DNA from: Actinomycetota bacterium
GTDB lineage: Bacteria; Actinomycetota; Actinomycetes; Streptosporangiales; Streptosporangiaceae
DNA: 64,000 bases
Direction: 5' to 3'
Assembly (NCBI GenBank): GCA_027313705.1
Contig: DAHVDE010000019.1
Location: forward strand, 1-64,000
Under the pieces are notes generated by a model. It saw only the letters and a program-made list of their open reading frames with translations, had not been told where the DNA came from and ran no database searches. A program made the position numbers and the translations under genes. This document shows, piece after piece, positions 8,144 through 17,967 of the stretch. Position 1 is the first letter of the stretch. Each line of letters starts with the position of its first letter.

Positions 8144-9733
8144 TCAGCCGATGTCCCGCCGTCGCAGCCCCGCCAGTCCCGCGCCAGCCAGCGCCAGCGC
8201 GAGCAGGCACAGCCAGGCCAGCGGCGCCGCGGGCACCGTGCCGCCTGGCAGCTTGGGCGACTGGGTGAACGGCGAGACGTCGAGCACCCAGTGTGACAGC
8301 CGGAGCAGCGGCCCGAGCAGCAGCATCACCGCAAACAACCCGAATACCGTCCAGCTTCCCGCCACACTGCGATATGGGGCAATTCCGAAGAACGCCACCG
8401 CTAGTCCGCCGAGCACCAGGGCGGCTGGCGCGAGGACCAGTCCCGCCGCGACCAGGTTCAAGAAACCCGGGCCGGCCCCGCCTGAGTACCCGATCGCGGT
8501 CCCGAGCCCGGCGGCCAGCGTGATCGCGACCGTGCCGGCGCCGGCGATCAGCAGATGGCCGCCTGCCCAGGCGAGCCGTCCTGTCCCTGTGGCGAGCACC
8601 GGCTCGGCTAGACCGCCGGTCTCCTGCGACCGCAGGCGCAGTACCGCCGAGATCGAGTAGGCGGCGATGACGAGGCCGGTGAAGCCGAGAATCGCCGCCA
8701 GGTAGACCTCGCTGAGGTTGCCGCGGCCGCCATAGTCCGCGATCGCCTTCCTGGCTGCCGCGCCCTTGAGCAGCCCGGCCACGCCCTTCGCCGAAGAGCC
8801 GATCAGCACCCCGTAGATCACCACCCCGGCCAGCCAGGCGTACAGGGTTCCGCGCTGCAGCCGCCAGGCGAGCGCCAGCGGACTGGCCAGCGAGGACGCG
8901 GCCCGAGCTGGCCCTGGCCGCTGCGGCAGCAGTCCCGCGTCGTAGTCACGGCGCACCGCGAGCACTCCCCCGGCGATCACGCACGCCGCCGCGGCCGCCA
9001 GCCCGAGCGCTGCCACCCACGGCCTGGCGCCGCCGAACGCGCGGTCGAGCACGGTCCAGCCGACTGGCGACAGCCAGCTCAGCCAGCTCGGCCCAGACCC
9101 GGTCGCGGTATCACCGACTGCACGGAGCAGGAAGGCCCCGGCAAGCACGCCGATCGCCAGGCCCCTGGCCGCTCGCGCGGACGCCGACAGTTGCGCGGTC
9201 ACCGCCGCGACCCCGGTGAAGACCAGGCCGCACGCGGCGATCCCCGCCGCCATCGTCACCGAGCCGCCGGCCGGCAGCCCGAGCGCGATCGCCGTGACTG
9301 CCATGGCCGCCCCGGTGACCACGTTGGCGGCCACCGCGACGAGCACGCCTGCCGCTAGCGCCGCGTGCCTGCCGACGGCGCCGGCCCCGATCAGTTCCAG
9401 GCGCCCGCTTTCCTCGTCGGCCCTGGTGTGCCTGATGACCACGAAGATGGCGAACAGCGCGCCGACTACGCCGAGCACGGCGGAGATCCGCCAGGCGGTG
9501 AGCGCGCCGAGCGAGTCGCCGTACAGCGGCCCGTACAGGGCAAGGAAGGCAGAGCTGTGCGCCGCCCCGGCGGCGAAGCCGGCCCGGCTCGCCTCTGTCT
9601 TGTACAGCCCGCGGAAACCGACGATGGTCGCCGCCACGAACGCCGCGAAAACATACAGCCAGACGGCGAGCAAGATGCGGTCCCGCCGCAGCGCCAGCCT
9701 GGCCAGCGCGCCCGTGCCGACCAGCGTCCTCAT
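8144..9733 (-). CDS. ABC-2 exporter membrane subunit (polyketide-antibiotic exporter type)
   Basis: A 529-residue polytopic membrane protein with about 12 hydrophobic segments in two similar halves, matching the large permeases annotated as exporters of polyketide antibiotics. The ATG at 9733 is chosen because it overlaps the stop of the ATPase gene by four bases (ATGA), a sign of translational coupling; a longer open frame upstream is only the ATPase gene in another frame. It has no ATPase motif of its own and must work with the upstream subunit. Cargo unknown. Confidence 0.85.
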   Translation of the reverse strand: MRTLVGTGALARLALRRDRILLAVWLYVFAAFVAATIVGFRGLYKTEASRAGFAAGAAHSSAFLALYGPLYGDSLGALTAWRISAVLGVVGALFAIFVVIRHTRADEESGRLELIGAGAVGRHAALAAGVLVAVAANVVTGAAMAVTAIALGLPAGGSVTMAAGIAACGLVFTGVAAVTAQLSASARAARGLAIGVLAGAFLLRAVGDTATGSGPSWLSWLSPVGWTVLDRAFGGARPWVAALGLAAAAACVIAGGVLAVRRDYDAGLLPQRPGPARAASSLASPLALAWRLQRGTLYAWLAGVVIYGVLIGSSAKGVAGLLKGAAARKAIADYGGRGNLSEVYLAAILGFTGLVIAAYSISAVLRLRSQETGGLAEPVLATGTGRLAWAGGHLLIAGAGTVAITLAAGLGTAIGYSGGAGPGFLNLVAAGLVLAPAALVLGGLAVAFFGIAPYRSVAGSWTVFGLFAVMLLLGPLLRLSHWVLDVSPFTQSPKLPGGTVPAAPLAWLCLLALALAGAGLAGLRRRDIG

Positions 9734-10644
9734 GAGGTCGCCCTGGCGTGCTGCTCGCTGGCGGCAGAGGTGTAGTGCCTCAGGAAGAGTTCCTCGAGGG
9801 TGGGCGGCTGACTGGTCAGGCTCCGCACCCCGGCAGCGGTCAGCGCCCGCAGGAACGCGGTCAGCTTGTCCGTGTCGACCTCGCACCGCACCCGGTTGCC
9901 TTCGATGTCCAGGGCGTGCACGCCGGGCAGCCGGTCAAGGCCCTCCGGCGGCCCGGCCAGCTCGGCCGAGATCGACGTCCTGGTCAGGTGGCGCAACTCG
10001 GCCAGGGTGCCGGACTCCACCGCCCGGCCGTCCCTGATGATCGTCACCCGGTCGCAGAGCGCCTCGACCTCGGACAAGATGTGGCTGGACAGCAGCACCG
10101 TGCGGCCGCGCTTGCGCTCTTGCTCGATGCAGGACAGAAAGACCGACTCCATCAGCGGGTCGAGCCCGGCGGTCGGCTCGTCGAGCAGCAGCAGTTCCAC
10201 GTCGGAGGCAAGCGCCGCGATCAGCGCGACCTTCTGCCTGTTGCCCTTGGAATACGCGGACGCGCGCTTGGCCGGGTCGAGCTCGAACCTGTCGATCAGG
10301 CTGGCCCGCCGCTCCTCGTCCAGCCCGCCACGCAACCGCCCGAGCAGGTCGATCACCTGCCCGCCGGTGAAGTTCGGCCACAAGCTGACGTCGCCTGGCA
10401 CGTAGGCGAGCCGCCGGTGCAATTCGGTGGCCTGGGTCCACGGATCGCCGCCGAGAATCCTGGCCTCGCCGCTATCGGGCCGCAGCAGCCCGAGCAAGAT
10501 CCTGATCGTGGTTGTCTTCCCCGCCCCGTTGGGTCCGAGGAACCCGTGCACTTCACCGCTGGCTACCTGAAGGTCAAGCCCGTCGAGCGCGACGGTGCGG
10601 CCGAAGACCTTGCGCAGGCCGGCGATGTCGATTGCCGCAGTCAT
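9730..10644 (-). CDS. ABC transporter ATP-binding protein (antibiotic-exporter type)
   Basis: A 304-residue ATPase. Walker A is GPNGAGKTT (about 38-46), Walker B with the D-loop is [12 protein letters not shown] (about 156-167), and the switch histidine is in [13 protein letters not shown]. The signature loop reads YSKGNRQK rather than the usual LSGGQ, a variant I associate with this exporter family. The C-terminal hundred residues form the extra domain common to drug-export ATPases. It is coupled to the permease by ATGA and diverges from a MarR/GbsR-type regulator that is the likely controller. Confidence 0.9.
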   Translation of the reverse strand: MTAAIDIAGLRKVFGRTVALDGLDLQVASGEVHGFLGPNGAGKTTTIRILLGLLRPDSGEARILGGDPWTQATELHRRLAYVPGDVSLWPNFTGGQVIDLLGRLRGGLDEERRASLIDRFELDPAKRASAYSKGNRQKVALIAALASDVELLLLDEPTAGLDPLMESVFLSCIEQERKRGRTVLLSSHILSEVEALCDRVTIIRDGRAVESGTLAELRHLTRTSISAELAGPPEGLDRLPGVHALDIEGNRVRCEVDTDKLTAFLRALTAAGVRSLTSQPPTLEELFLRHYTSAASEQHARATS

Positions 10645-10755
10645 GCCGCCGACACTACACTAAATTCACAAAAATCTGAAAGTCATAAATCCTGGCACCC
10701 GCCAGAAAGCACCGGGCGGCTCTAGACTGCCGTCTACCAGTCGAAGGAGGTCAAG
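10645..10755. promoter_or_regulatory. AT-rich divergent promoter region between ABC exporter and MarR/GbsR-type regulator
   Basis: The 111-base gap holds an unusually AT-rich stretch for this genome (about 10652-10690), including a small TTCA...TGAA inverted repeat next to the ATPase start. On the other side the regulator has a near-perfect AAGGAGG ribosome site at 10743-10749. The layout suggests one regulator-controlled divergent promoter. No exact operator can be named. Confidence 0.5.
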
Positions 10756-11265
10756 GTGACTCGCCAACCGGGGCCGGACCAACCCAGTTACCTGGGCGAC
10801 CGCGACCGCGAGCGAGTGCTGAGCTTCATCGAGCGGTTCGCTTCTGTCCAGATCGAGTCTGGCATCCCGAGGATGCCAGCCCGGGTGTTCGCGGCGCTGC
10901 TCGCGACCGACGCCGCGCGGCTGTCCGCCGCCGAGCTCGCCGACCTGCTCGACGCCAGCCCGGCCGCCATCTCGGGCGGAGTCAAGTACCTGAGCATGGT
11001 CGGCCTGGTCGATCGCGAGGGTGAACGCGGCTCGCGGAAGCTGTTCTACCGGGTGCCAGACAACGTCTGGGCTGACCTGATGCGGGTCAGGGACCGGCTG
11101 ATGGAACGCTGGCTGACGGTCCTGCGGGAGGGCAGGGAGCTGCTCGGGCCCGATACGCCTGCCGGGGCGAGAATGGCCGGCTCGGTAGACTACTTCGAGT
11201 TCGTGAACGGAGAGTTGCATGATGCCGCGCTCCGGTGGCAGGAGTATCAGGCGTCGCGTCGGTAA
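10756..11265 (+). CDS. MarR/GbsR-type transcriptional regulator
   Basis: A 169-residue winged-helix regulator. Helices read MPARVFAALLATDAARLSAAE, then the helix-turn-helix AELADLLDASPAAISGGVKYL (about 58-80) and the wing VDREGERGSRKLFYRV. A C-terminal dimerisation helix region follows. GTG start, with AAGGAGG six bases upstream. Its position, divergent from the ABC exporter genes, suggests that it represses them and itself and responds to the transported compound. It could also be listed simply as MarR family. Confidence 0.82.
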   Translation: MTRQPGPDQPSYLGDRDRERVLSFIERFASVQIESGIPRMPARVFAALLATDAARLSAAELADLLDASPAAISGGVKYLSMVGLVDREGERGSRKLFYRVPDNVWADLMRVRDRLMERWLTVLREGRELLGPDTPAGARMAGSVDYFEFVNGELHDAALRWQEYQASRR

Positions 11266-11296
11266 CGTATATTGAGCATTTGAGGAGGCTGTGAAG

Positions 11297-12217
11297 GTGT
11301 CGCGCGACCCTGGAGACCTGTATCAGCTGACCCAAGCTGGCCTGGACCTCGAGTCAGGCCTGGTCATGCTCTATTACCTGGACGGCTTCATCGACGCCGG
11401 TGCCGCAGGCAGGCAACTGGCCGCCCATCTGCTGGCTACCTTCGACCACACCGAGATCGCCAGGTTTGATGTCGATTCCCTGATCGACTACCGGTCCAGG
11501 CGCCCGGCGATGTTCTTCGCCAAGGACCACTGGGAGAGCGTCGAGGTACCGCAGATCGTCGTGTACCTGCTCAAGGACGCCGCGGGCACGCCTTTCCTGC
11601 TGCTCGACGGGCTCGAGCCTGACCGGGAGTGGGAGACCTTCACCAAGGCCGTGCTCCACCTGTCCGCCGCGCTCAAGGTCCGGCTGATCGCCAGCTTCCA
11701 CGGCATTCCCATGGGCGTGCCGCACACCAGGCCGCTCGGCGTGACCGGCCATGCCACCTCGCCCGAGCTGATCGACTCCTACCAGCCTCTCGTTGACCGG
11801 CTCCAGGTGCCAGGCAGCGCGATGGCGCTGATCGAGCTGCGCATGGGCGAGGCGAGCCGTCCTGCCGTTGGCTTCGCCGTCCACGTGCCGCACTACCTGG
11901 CGCACGCCTCGTATCCGACCGCCGCCGTCGCCCTCCTGGCCGCCGTCGAGCGCGCCACCGGCCTTGACCTGCCTTCCGAGGCGCTGCGCGAGGCATCGGC
12001 GGTCACCGACGCCGAGATCGCCCGCCAGGTAGCCAGCTCAGAGGAGGTCACCGAGGTCGTGCGGTCGCTGGAAGAGCAGTACGACGCCTATAACGCCGGC
12101 CGCTCCGACCTGCTGGCCGGCCAGCCGGAGAACATGCCGACCGCCGACGAGCTCGGCGCGCAGTTCGAGCGCTTCCTCGCCGAACAGCAATACGGCAACG
12201 AGAACCCAGACTCCTGA
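11297..12217 (+). CDS. PAC2-family protein
   Basis: A protein of 306 residues resembling the PAC2 family (proteasome-assembly-chaperone-like, widespread in actinobacteria). Visible hallmarks are the LVMLYYLDGFIDAGAAGRQ start, the F(H)G...PH segment FHGIPMGVPHTRP and the VHVPHYLA segment. The family is linked by fold, not proven function, to proteasome assembly. The GTG at 11297 is preferred over the GTG at 11291 because GAGGAGG at 11282-11288 is then eight bases away. It follows the regulator by 31 bases. Confidence 0.82.
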   Translation: MSRDPGDLYQLTQAGLDLESGLVMLYYLDGFIDAGAAGRQLAAHLLATFDHTEIARFDVDSLIDYRSRRPAMFFAKDHWESVEVPQIVVYLLKDAAGTPFLLLDGLEPDREWETFTKAVLHLSAALKVRLIASFHGIPMGVPHTRPLGVTGHATSPELIDSYQPLVDRLQVPGSAMALIELRMGEASRPAVGFAVHVPHYLAHASYPTAAVALLAAVERATGLDLPSEALREASAVTDAEIARQVASSEEVTEVVRSLEEQYDAYNAGRSDLLAGQPENMPTADELGAQFERFLAEQQYGNENPDS

Positions 12218-12330
12218 CCCGCGTCAGCCTTGACCTGGATTTGGCCTGCGCCGGTGGTCGGCTTCAGGCTCGGCCGGGCATCATCGTGGCACCGGCTCGG
12301 CGGCGGACCGCACGGGGCAGCCGCTGGCCG

Positions 12331-12357
12331 GGCCACATGTACGGGGGTCATGTGGCC
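12331..12357. repeat. Perfect 9-bp inverted repeat in the gap after the PAC2 gene
   Basis: GGCCACATG and CATGTGGCC flank a nine-base loop. The element lies 113 bases after the PAC2 stop and about 140 bases before the methyltransferase start, in a 282-base gap with no convincing gene. It could be a terminator without a T-run or a dimeric-regulator site. Confidence 0.45.
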
Positions 12358-12499
12358 ACGGGGAACAGGGCGGCGATCGGGGTTGATCCGCGGCTAGCGA
12401 CGCGCCGCTGGATCCGCCGCACTGCTGCGGCGCCGCCGCCCTGTTTCCCGCTTCTCCCCGGCAGAAAAGCAGTTGCCAGGCTGTGCCAGATTTGTTGCC

Positions 12500-13321
12500 G
12501 TGGACGATTATGCAGCGATCAACATGGCCAACTGGGACGAGCGGGTGCCCGCCCACGCGGCATCGCCCGACTATCACGTCGCCGACTTCATCGCCGACCC
12601 TGGTTTCCTCAGCAAGGTAGTGCGCTTCGACCGGCCAAGGCTCGGCGACCTGTCCGGGTTGCGCGGCGTGCACCTGCAGTGCCACATCGGCACCGACACG
12701 ATCTCGCTGGCCAGGCTCGGGGCGTCCATGACCGGGCTCGACTTTTCCTTGCCCGCCGTCCGGCAGGCCAGCGACCTCGCCGCCAGGACCGGCGCCGATG
12801 CCGTCTTCGTCGAGTCCGACGTCTACCTCGCCGCCGACGTGCTCAGCCGCGGGTCCTTCGACTTCGTCTACACCGGAGTCGGCGCGCTGTGCTGGCTGCC
12901 GAGCGTGCGCCGGTGGGCGAAGGTCGTCGCTGACCTGCTCAGGCCTGGCGGACGCCTGTTCATCAGGGACGGCCACCCCATGCTCTGGGCCATGCAGGAC
13001 GGCCGCGACGACGACCTGCTCGTGGTCAAGTATCCCTACTTCGAGACGGCTGATCCGCTTGTGCTCGACGAAGACGGCACTTACGTAGAGACCGACGCCG
13101 AGTTCACCGCGACCCTCACCCACTCGTGGAACCACGGCCTCGGCGACATCGTCACCGCCCTGCTCGGTGCCGGGCTTTCGATCACCGAGCTGACCGAACA
13201 CGACAGCGTGCCGTGGAACGCGCTGCCCGGCCTGATGGAACGCACCGAACTCGACGAGTGGCGGCTGATCGACCGGCCTGAGCGGCTCGCCGCCAGCTAC
13301 ACGATCCAGGCGGTGCGCTAG
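12500..13321 (+). CDS. Class I SAM-dependent methyltransferase
   Basis: A 273-residue cytoplasmic methyltransferase. The SAM-binding motif I reads LRGVHLQCHIGTDTISLARLG (about 57-77), with an acidic post-I residue in MTGLDFS and motif II-like FDFVYTGVGALCWLP. The start is uncertain: GTG at 12500 gives VDDYAAINMANWDERVP, matching the typical start of this family, while a TTG 27 bases upstream is also open; neither has a clear ribosome site. The methyl acceptor is unknown. Confidence 0.8.
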   Translation: MDDYAAINMANWDERVPAHAASPDYHVADFIADPGFLSKVVRFDRPRLGDLSGLRGVHLQCHIGTDTISLARLGASMTGLDFSLPAVRQASDLAARTGADAVFVESDVYLAADVLSRGSFDFVYTGVGALCWLPSVRRWAKVVADLLRPGGRLFIRDGHPMLWAMQDGRDDDLLVVKYPYFETADPLVLDEDGTYVETDAEFTATLTHSWNHGLGDIVTALLGAGLSITELTEHDSVPWNALPGLMERTELDEWRLIDRPERLAASYTIQAVR

Positions 13322-13372
13322 GCTCGCCTGGCCGCCAGAGCAATCGGCAGGTCACGGGGCAAGTCTGAGCAG

Positions 13373-14623
13373 ATGGGCACAGCATTGGCTAGGCGGGAAG
13401 TCGACCGGAGCGGTTCTGCGCCTAGGCCAAGGCTCCCGGCGGAGATCAGGACGCTGCTGGTCTTCGTCTGCGCCCTGGTGTTCACCGACACGACCTTCTT
13501 CACCGCCCTGACCCCGCTTGTGCCGTACTACGCGCACAGCGCGGCGCTGTCGAAGGCGGGCGTCGGCATCCTGGTCGCCGCCTACCCGTTCGGCACGCTG
13601 ATCGGCGCCCTGCCAGGAGGCATGCTGGTGGCCAGGTTCGGCGCGCGGAGCGGTGTCGTGTTCGGCCTGGCCCTGATGAGCACGTCGACATTCGTCTTCG
13701 GCTGGTCGACGAACGCGGTCGTGCTTGACGGCGCGCGTTTCGTGCAGGGACTCGGCGGTGCCTGTACCTGGGCAGCGGGCATGGCCTGGCTGGCCAGCGT
13801 GGCGCCAGAGGACCGCAGGGGCGAGGTGCTCGGGACCGCGCTCGGGGCCGCCGTGGGCGGCGCCTTGTTCGGCCCCGTGGTCGGCGCGGTAGCCGAGCAG
13901 GCAGGCACCGGTCCCGCTTTCTCGGCCGCCGCCGTGTTCGGCGCGGTGCTGCTTGGCGTCAACTTCGTCATGAAGGGCCCGGCAAGGTCAGAGCCGCAAG
14001 GTCTCGGGGCGGCTTTCGCCGCAGTGAAGGACCGCGGTGTCGCCGTCGGCCTTTGGCTCACCTCGGTGGCTGGCATGGCCTTCGGCGTGATCGATGTGCT
14101 GGCGCCATTGCGGCTCAGCCACCTCGGGGCGACTGCCTTGCTGATCAGCGCGACGTTCCTTGCCTCGGCCGCGTTCGAGACCGGCCTTTCGCCGCTCACC
14201 GGCCGCCTGGCCGACCGCCGCGGCCCTTACCTGCCGCTGCGGATCTCACTGCTCGCCGGGACGGCCGTCAGCCTGCTCGCCGCCGTGGTCAGCCCGCTCG
14301 GCGTGCTGATGGCGCTGCTCATTGTCGGTATGCCGGCGTTCGGCACGGTGTTCGCGCCGTCGAGTGCCCTGCTCGCGAACTCGGCGGAAAAGCTCGAGTT
14401 GCATCAGGGACTGGCCTTCGGGCTCGGCAACCTGGCGTGGGCGGCCGGCCAGACCATCGCCGCGTCTGGCAGTGGCGCCATCGCGCAGGCCACCAACGAC
14501 TTCGTGCCATACGCTCTTCTCGCCGGTATCTGCGTCACGACGTTCTGGATGCTGCGCGGTCCCAAGTACGGGAGGTCTGATGCTGTTCCCGACATCGCTG
14601 GTCGGAAGTTACCCGCAGCCTGA
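13373..14623 (+). CDS. MFS transporter (DHA1-like)
   Basis: A 416-residue protein with about 12 transmembrane segments after a charged N-terminus. The helix 2-3 loop reads [17 protein letters not shown], a motif-A variant, and a second copy, [14 protein letters not shown], lies at the start of the second half. The substrate is unknown. Its 3-prime end overlaps the MetE-like gene by 44 bases in another frame, so the two are probably cotranscribed; a methionine- or homocysteine-related cargo is conceivable but unproven. Confidence 0.82.
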   Translation: MGTALARREVDRSGSAPRPRLPAEIRTLLVFVCALVFTDTTFFTALTPLVPYYAHSAALSKAGVGILVAAYPFGTLIGALPGGMLVARFGARSGVVFGLALMSTSTFVFGWSTNAVVLDGARFVQGLGGACTWAAGMAWLASVAPEDRRGEVLGTALGAAVGGALFGPVVGAVAEQAGTGPAFSAAAVFGAVLLGVNFVMKGPARSEPQGLGAAFAAVKDRGVAVGLWLTSVAGMAFGVIDVLAPLRLSHLGATALLISATFLASAAFETGLSPLTGRLADRRGPYLPLRISLLAGTAVSLLAAVVSPLGVLMALLIVGMPAFGTVFAPSSALLANSAEKLELHQGLAFGLGNLAWAAGQTIAASGSGAIAQATNDFVPYALLAGICVTTFWMLRGPKYGRSDAVPDIAGRKLPAA

Positions 14624-15608
14624 CTGGCTCATCGACAGGGCCAGGCTGGCCGGCCGGTTCCCGCCCAGGGTCAGGGCGAAGGAACTCTGGCGGGTAGCGC
14701 CCGAGTACCTGGCGCAGGCGCAGGCGGACGCGACCAGGCTGGCCATCGCCGACCAGGAACAAGCCGGCCTTGACATCCTCACCGACGGTGAGATCGGCAG
14801 GGAAAGCTATTCCAACGCGTTCGCCACCGCGCTCGACGGACTTGACCTGGACAACCCCGGTACCGCGCTGGACAGGAGCGGGCACCAGAACCCGGTGCCG
14901 CGCATCGTGGGGCCGATCAGCCGCCGCGAGCCGGTCGGGGTGGCCGCGCTTGAGTTCCTGCGGGCGCAGGCCGTTCCTGGCAAGACCATCAAGGTCACCG
15001 TGCCAGGGCCGTTCACCATGGCACAGCAAGCGCAGAACGACTACTACCCGTCGGTCGAGGAAGCCGCGTACGCGTACGCGCACGCGGTGCACGACGAGGT
15101 GGCGGACCTGTTCGCGGCCGGCGCCGACGTCGTGCAGCTTGACGAGCCCTATCTCCAGGCAAGGCCGGAGGCGGCCCGCCAGTTCGGGGTAGGCGTCATC
15201 AACACCGCGCTGGCCGCGATCAGCGGCACGACCGCCGTGCACCTGTGCTTCGGCTACGCGGCGATCATCCACGACCGGCCGAGCGGCTACTCGTTCCTGC
15301 CTGAACTGGCCGAGTGCACTGCCGATCAGATCTCGATCGAGACCGCGCAGTCCGGGCTCGACTGCTCCGTGCTCGGCTGCCTCGCCGACGCAGGCAAGAC
15401 GGTCATACTCGGGGTACTTGACCTGGGAGACCCTACGGTCGAAGAACCCGCGCTCGTCGCCGCCCGCGTCCGCCGCGCGCTGCCTTACGTGCCCGCAGGC
15501 AAGCTGGTGCTCGCGCCGGACTGCGGCATGAAATACCTGCCGCGCGACTCGGCGAGAGGCAAGCTCAGGTCGCTGACGGCGGCAGCCGCGCAGCTTCGCG
15601 AAGGCTAG
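14580..15608 (+). CDS. Cobalamin-independent methionine synthase C-terminal-type protein (core MetE)
   Basis: A 342-residue protein corresponding only to the catalytic half of MetE. All four expected zinc ligands can be placed: H and C in VHLCFGYA, E in ISIETAQSG and C in [11 protein letters not shown]. The start [14 protein letters not shown] is typical of the family; GGGAGG just upstream supports ATG 14580. A longer in-frame opening runs back through the MFS gene and is not used. Such core MetE proteins transfer methyl groups to homocysteine or related thiols, but the methyl donor is uncertain without the N-terminal domain. Confidence 0.83.
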   Translation: MLFPTSLVGSYPQPDWLIDRARLAGRFPPRVRAKELWRVAPEYLAQAQADATRLAIADQEQAGLDILTDGEIGRESYSNAFATALDGLDLDNPGTALDRSGHQNPVPRIVGPISRREPVGVAALEFLRAQAVPGKTIKVTVPGPFTMAQQAQNDYYPSVEEAAYAYAHAVHDEVADLFAAGADVVQLDEPYLQARPEAARQFGVGVINTALAAISGTTAVHLCFGYAAIIHDRPSGYSFLPELAECTADQISIETAQSGLDCSVLGCLADAGKTVILGVLDLGDPTVEEPALVAARVRRALPYVPAGKLVLAPDCGMKYLPRDSARGKLRSLTAAAAQLREG

Positions 15609-15784
15609 CCGTCCGCCTCGCGGGTTAGGCGCCTGCGCAGCTCCAAAAAATTCCCGGCCAATTTGGAACCAGATCGGGTCGCCTGGGCCTCTATTTGGTT
15701 GGGCGGTTAGCTCCTGGCGTTCGCTTCGGGCAATCCCCTCGGGCACTTTGGCGTTCTCGGACGGCACCTTTGCGGGAGCTGCGA

Positions 15785-15979
15785 TTGGCTAGAGAAGAGG
15801 AGTTCGCTGAGTTCGTGGCCGCGCGCTACCTCGTGCTGGTCAGGACCGGACTCGCGATGACCGGCGACACCGGTCAGGCCGTGGACCTGGCTCAGTCAGA
15901 ACGCCTGCCAGCGGGCCGCCCGCGGCCTGGCCAGCTTGCGCCGCGCCGGGTTGCTCGAACCAGAAGGAGAACGCCGTGA
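15785..15979 (+). pseudogene. Remnant of a SigE-family ECF sigma factor
   Basis: A TTG with GGGAG upstream starts the frame LAREEEFAEFVAARYLVLVR followed by TGLAMTGDTGQAVDLAQ, the usual opening of SigE-family sigma factors (region 2). After about 40 residues the sequence jumps: a frame shifted by one base reads QNACQRAARGLASLRRAGLL, like the end of region 4. About 100 middle residues are missing. This is best explained as an internal deletion with frameshift. The remnant stop overlaps the start of the next remnant by four bases, preserving the ancestral operon joint. Confidence 0.7.
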
Positions 15980-16614
15980 GCGATGAATTGCGACTTCGCA
16001 ATCTGCTTTTGCTGGCGACTGACCTGCCTGACGATGTGCGGCCTCCGGTGCAGGCGATGATCAGGGCGGCGCGCGACAGCCGCCGCCGCCGGATGCGGTT
16101 CGGCGCGATCGCCGCCGGGCTGGTTACCGCCCTGGCATGCTGTTCCAGCCGGGACAAATCTCGTTGTGCGCCTCGGCCTGCACCGACCCTTCCCTGTTGT
16201 TCAGCGAACGTCGGCCCGGCTTACGTCGTGCCTTCCTCCGGGCGCCAGATCGCCAGATACGCCGCCTTCCTCTTTGACCCGGCGAGTAACCGCTGACACC
16301 AGCTTCCGGTGCTGCCGACCGCGGCCGCCTTGTCGGGCTGCGCCGTGCCAGCGGCGAGCACAACCGCGGCGGCGGGACATGCCACGCCGGCAACGACCGG
16401 CAGTCCGGGGCACGACATCGTCGTCGCATCGGTCAGCGCCAGCAGCGGCGTGCTCGGCGTCGCCGCTTACAGCCCGGTCTCCCGCCGGTGGAACATGATC
16501 ACGCCACGACTGCCTGCCAGGCATCCGGTGCAGGCAGCCGCCATGGCAGCAGCCTACGGCCGCCTCGTGCTGTGGTCACTGTACCGCGGCGACCTCCTGG
16601 CGCTTCGGCCCTAA
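15976..16614 (+). pseudogene. Decayed Kelch-like membrane protein that accompanies SigE-type sigma factors
   Basis: The first frame opens MSDELRLRNLLLLATDLPDD and continues with a basic stretch and a hydrophobic run (IAAGLVTALA), as in membrane proteins encoded after SigE-family sigma factors. It then turns to unrelated sequence and stops at 16296. In another frame, 16309-16614 contains VLGVAAYSPVSRRWNMITPR and LVLWSLY, which look like Kelch repeats of the same protein type. Only about a third of the expected extracytoplasmic part remains. Frameshift plus deletion is inferred. Confidence 0.6.
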
Positions 16615-16649
16615 GGCACCCAGAGCGGCGAACGCACCAGCGCTACTAC

Positions 16650-17633
16650 CTAGAACCGGCCGAATGGCACCAGCGACGTCACCGCGACCGCGAGGAACAA
16701 GAACGTCAGGTAGCCGATCGACAGGTGGAACAGCCGCATCGGAGCGGCACCGCCGCCGCCAGCGATCCGGGTGCGCAGCCGGTGCGCTTCGATCAGGAAC
16801 CACCCGCCGAGACCGACCGCGCAGGTACCGTAAATCCAGCCGGCATACGGAGTAAGCGCGAAGGTGGTCGCGACCATGATCCAGCTATAGATTACGATCT
16901 TGCGGGCGACGACCGCCGGAGCGGCCACGACAGGAAGCATCGGGACACTGGCGGCGGCGTAGTCGTCCTTGAACTTCATTGCCAGCGCCCAGAAGTGCGG
17001 AGGTGTCCAGAAAAAGATCACGGCGAACAGCACGACCGCTGGCCAGGCCACCGTTCCGGTCACCGCAGCCCATCCGACCAGGACAGGAAAACAGCCGGCC
17101 GCTCCGCCGATCACGATGTTGGACGCCGTCCTGCGCTTCAGGCCGAGCGTGTAGACGAAGACGTAGAACAGCAGCGCGGCATCCGCCAGAGCCGCCGCCA
17201 GCCAGTTGGCCAGCAAGCCGAGCAGCAGGGTCGCCGCGATGCCAAGGACAATGCCGGAGATCATGGCCTCGGCGGGCTTGATCGTCGCCCCCCGCGCGCC
17301 CTTGGCCACCAGCGGGCGGCGCGAGGTGCGCCGCATTACCGCGTCGATATCACGATCGATATAGCAGTTGATCGTGTTCGCGCTGCCCGCAGCCAGAGCG
17401 CCGCCGACGAGAGTCACCAGCATGAGTTCGACAGAAGGCAAGCCCCGCTTGGCGAGCAGCATCGTCGGCAGCGTCGTGACCAAGAGCAACTCGATGATCC
17501 GCGGCTTAGTGAGCGCGAACAGGGAGCGCAGCACCAGTCCTGGTGACCGCCGCGTCACGAGCGACGAATCGCCCTGGCCGACGGCGGCCTTCAGTGCCGC
17601 CGTCTCAGGCAGCGCGTTCGTCGCCTGCGTCAC
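16650..17633 (-). CDS. ctaB: Protoheme IX farnesyltransferase (heme O synthase, CtaB/CyoE)
   Basis: A 327-residue UbiA-superfamily membrane enzyme that farnesylates heme b to heme O, the precursor of heme A. The first prenyl-diphosphate motif is [22 protein letters not shown] (N...D..D), and the second conserved loop reads [20 protein letters not shown]. Eight to nine helices are expected. The start is GTG with CGGAGG seven bases upstream, overlapping the stop of the small membrane protein by four bases. Its position at the end of the oxidase operon indicates that it supplies heme to that oxidase. Confidence 0.93.
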   Translation of the reverse strand: MTQATNALPETAALKAAVGQGDSSLVTRRSPGLVLRSLFALTKPRIIELLLVTTLPTMLLAKRGLPSVELMLVTLVGGALAAGSANTINCYIDRDIDAVMRRTSRRPLVAKGARGATIKPAEAMISGIVLGIAATLLLGLLANWLAAALADAALLFYVFVYTLGLKRRTASNIVIGGAAGCFPVLVGWAAVTGTVAWPAVVLFAVIFFWTPPHFWALAMKFKDDYAAASVPMLPVVAAPAVVARKIVIYSWIMVATTFALTPYAGWIYGTCAVGLGGWFLIEAHRLRTRIAGGGGAAPMRLFHLSIGYLTFLFLAVAVTSLVPFGRF

Positions 17634-17938
17634 TCGCTACCCTCCGTGCTCTCCCCTGTCGCGTCCTCAGGAGCCTCGCCCTCCGCATCCTCGCCATCAT
17701 CTTGCAGAGTACTACCGTTCGTAGTGCTCTGCGTGGCCGAGGTACCTTGTCGCGCCGCCATCGCCCAGCGACTTGATGTCAGCGCCACGTGCCCAGGTAC
17801 CCGATGCGCGCTGCGGAAGCGCAAGAACAGCGCCGCCGCCACGATGATGAACATCAGCATCGGGAAGGCGAACGTCAGATTATACCCATGCGGTACATTA
17901 TCTGGCGAAATCGCCGCCGCGAGCAGTACTCGATGCAC
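17630..17938 (-). CDS. Small one-TM protein in the oxidase operon
   Basis: A predicted 102-residue protein. The GTG at 17938 follows GAGGAGG at a good distance, so I prefer it over an upstream in-frame codon that would overlap subunit III. A short N-terminal part is followed by one transmembrane helix ([18 protein letters not shown]), then a soluble tail ending in an acidic Glu/Asp/Ser/Thr-rich stretch. It lies between subunit III and ctaB and overlaps ctaB by four bases. It could be a small oxidase subunit or assembly factor; I recognise no family. Confidence 0.65.
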   Translation of the reverse strand: MHRVLLAAAISPDNVPHGYNLTFAFPMLMFIIVAAALFLRFRSAHRVPGHVALTSSRWAMAARQGTSATQSTTNGSTLQDDGEDAEGEAPEDATGESTEGSE

Positions 17939-17967
17939 TACTGCCTCCTCAGTGCCAGAATCCAGGG

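Noticed and set aside
9734-9886. Upstream extension of the ABC permease frame
   Set aside because: It lies wholly inside the ATPase gene; the ATGA coupling at 9733 explains the true start.
14322-14579. Upstream extension of the MetE-like frame
   Set aside because: It falls inside the MFS coding region in another frame; the conserved N-terminus and ribosome site point to 14580.
16488-17546. Plus-strand frame of 352 codons over the ctaB gene
   Set aside because: Strongly biased to Arg, Gln and His, with no motifs; CtaB motifs on the minus strand are unmistakable.
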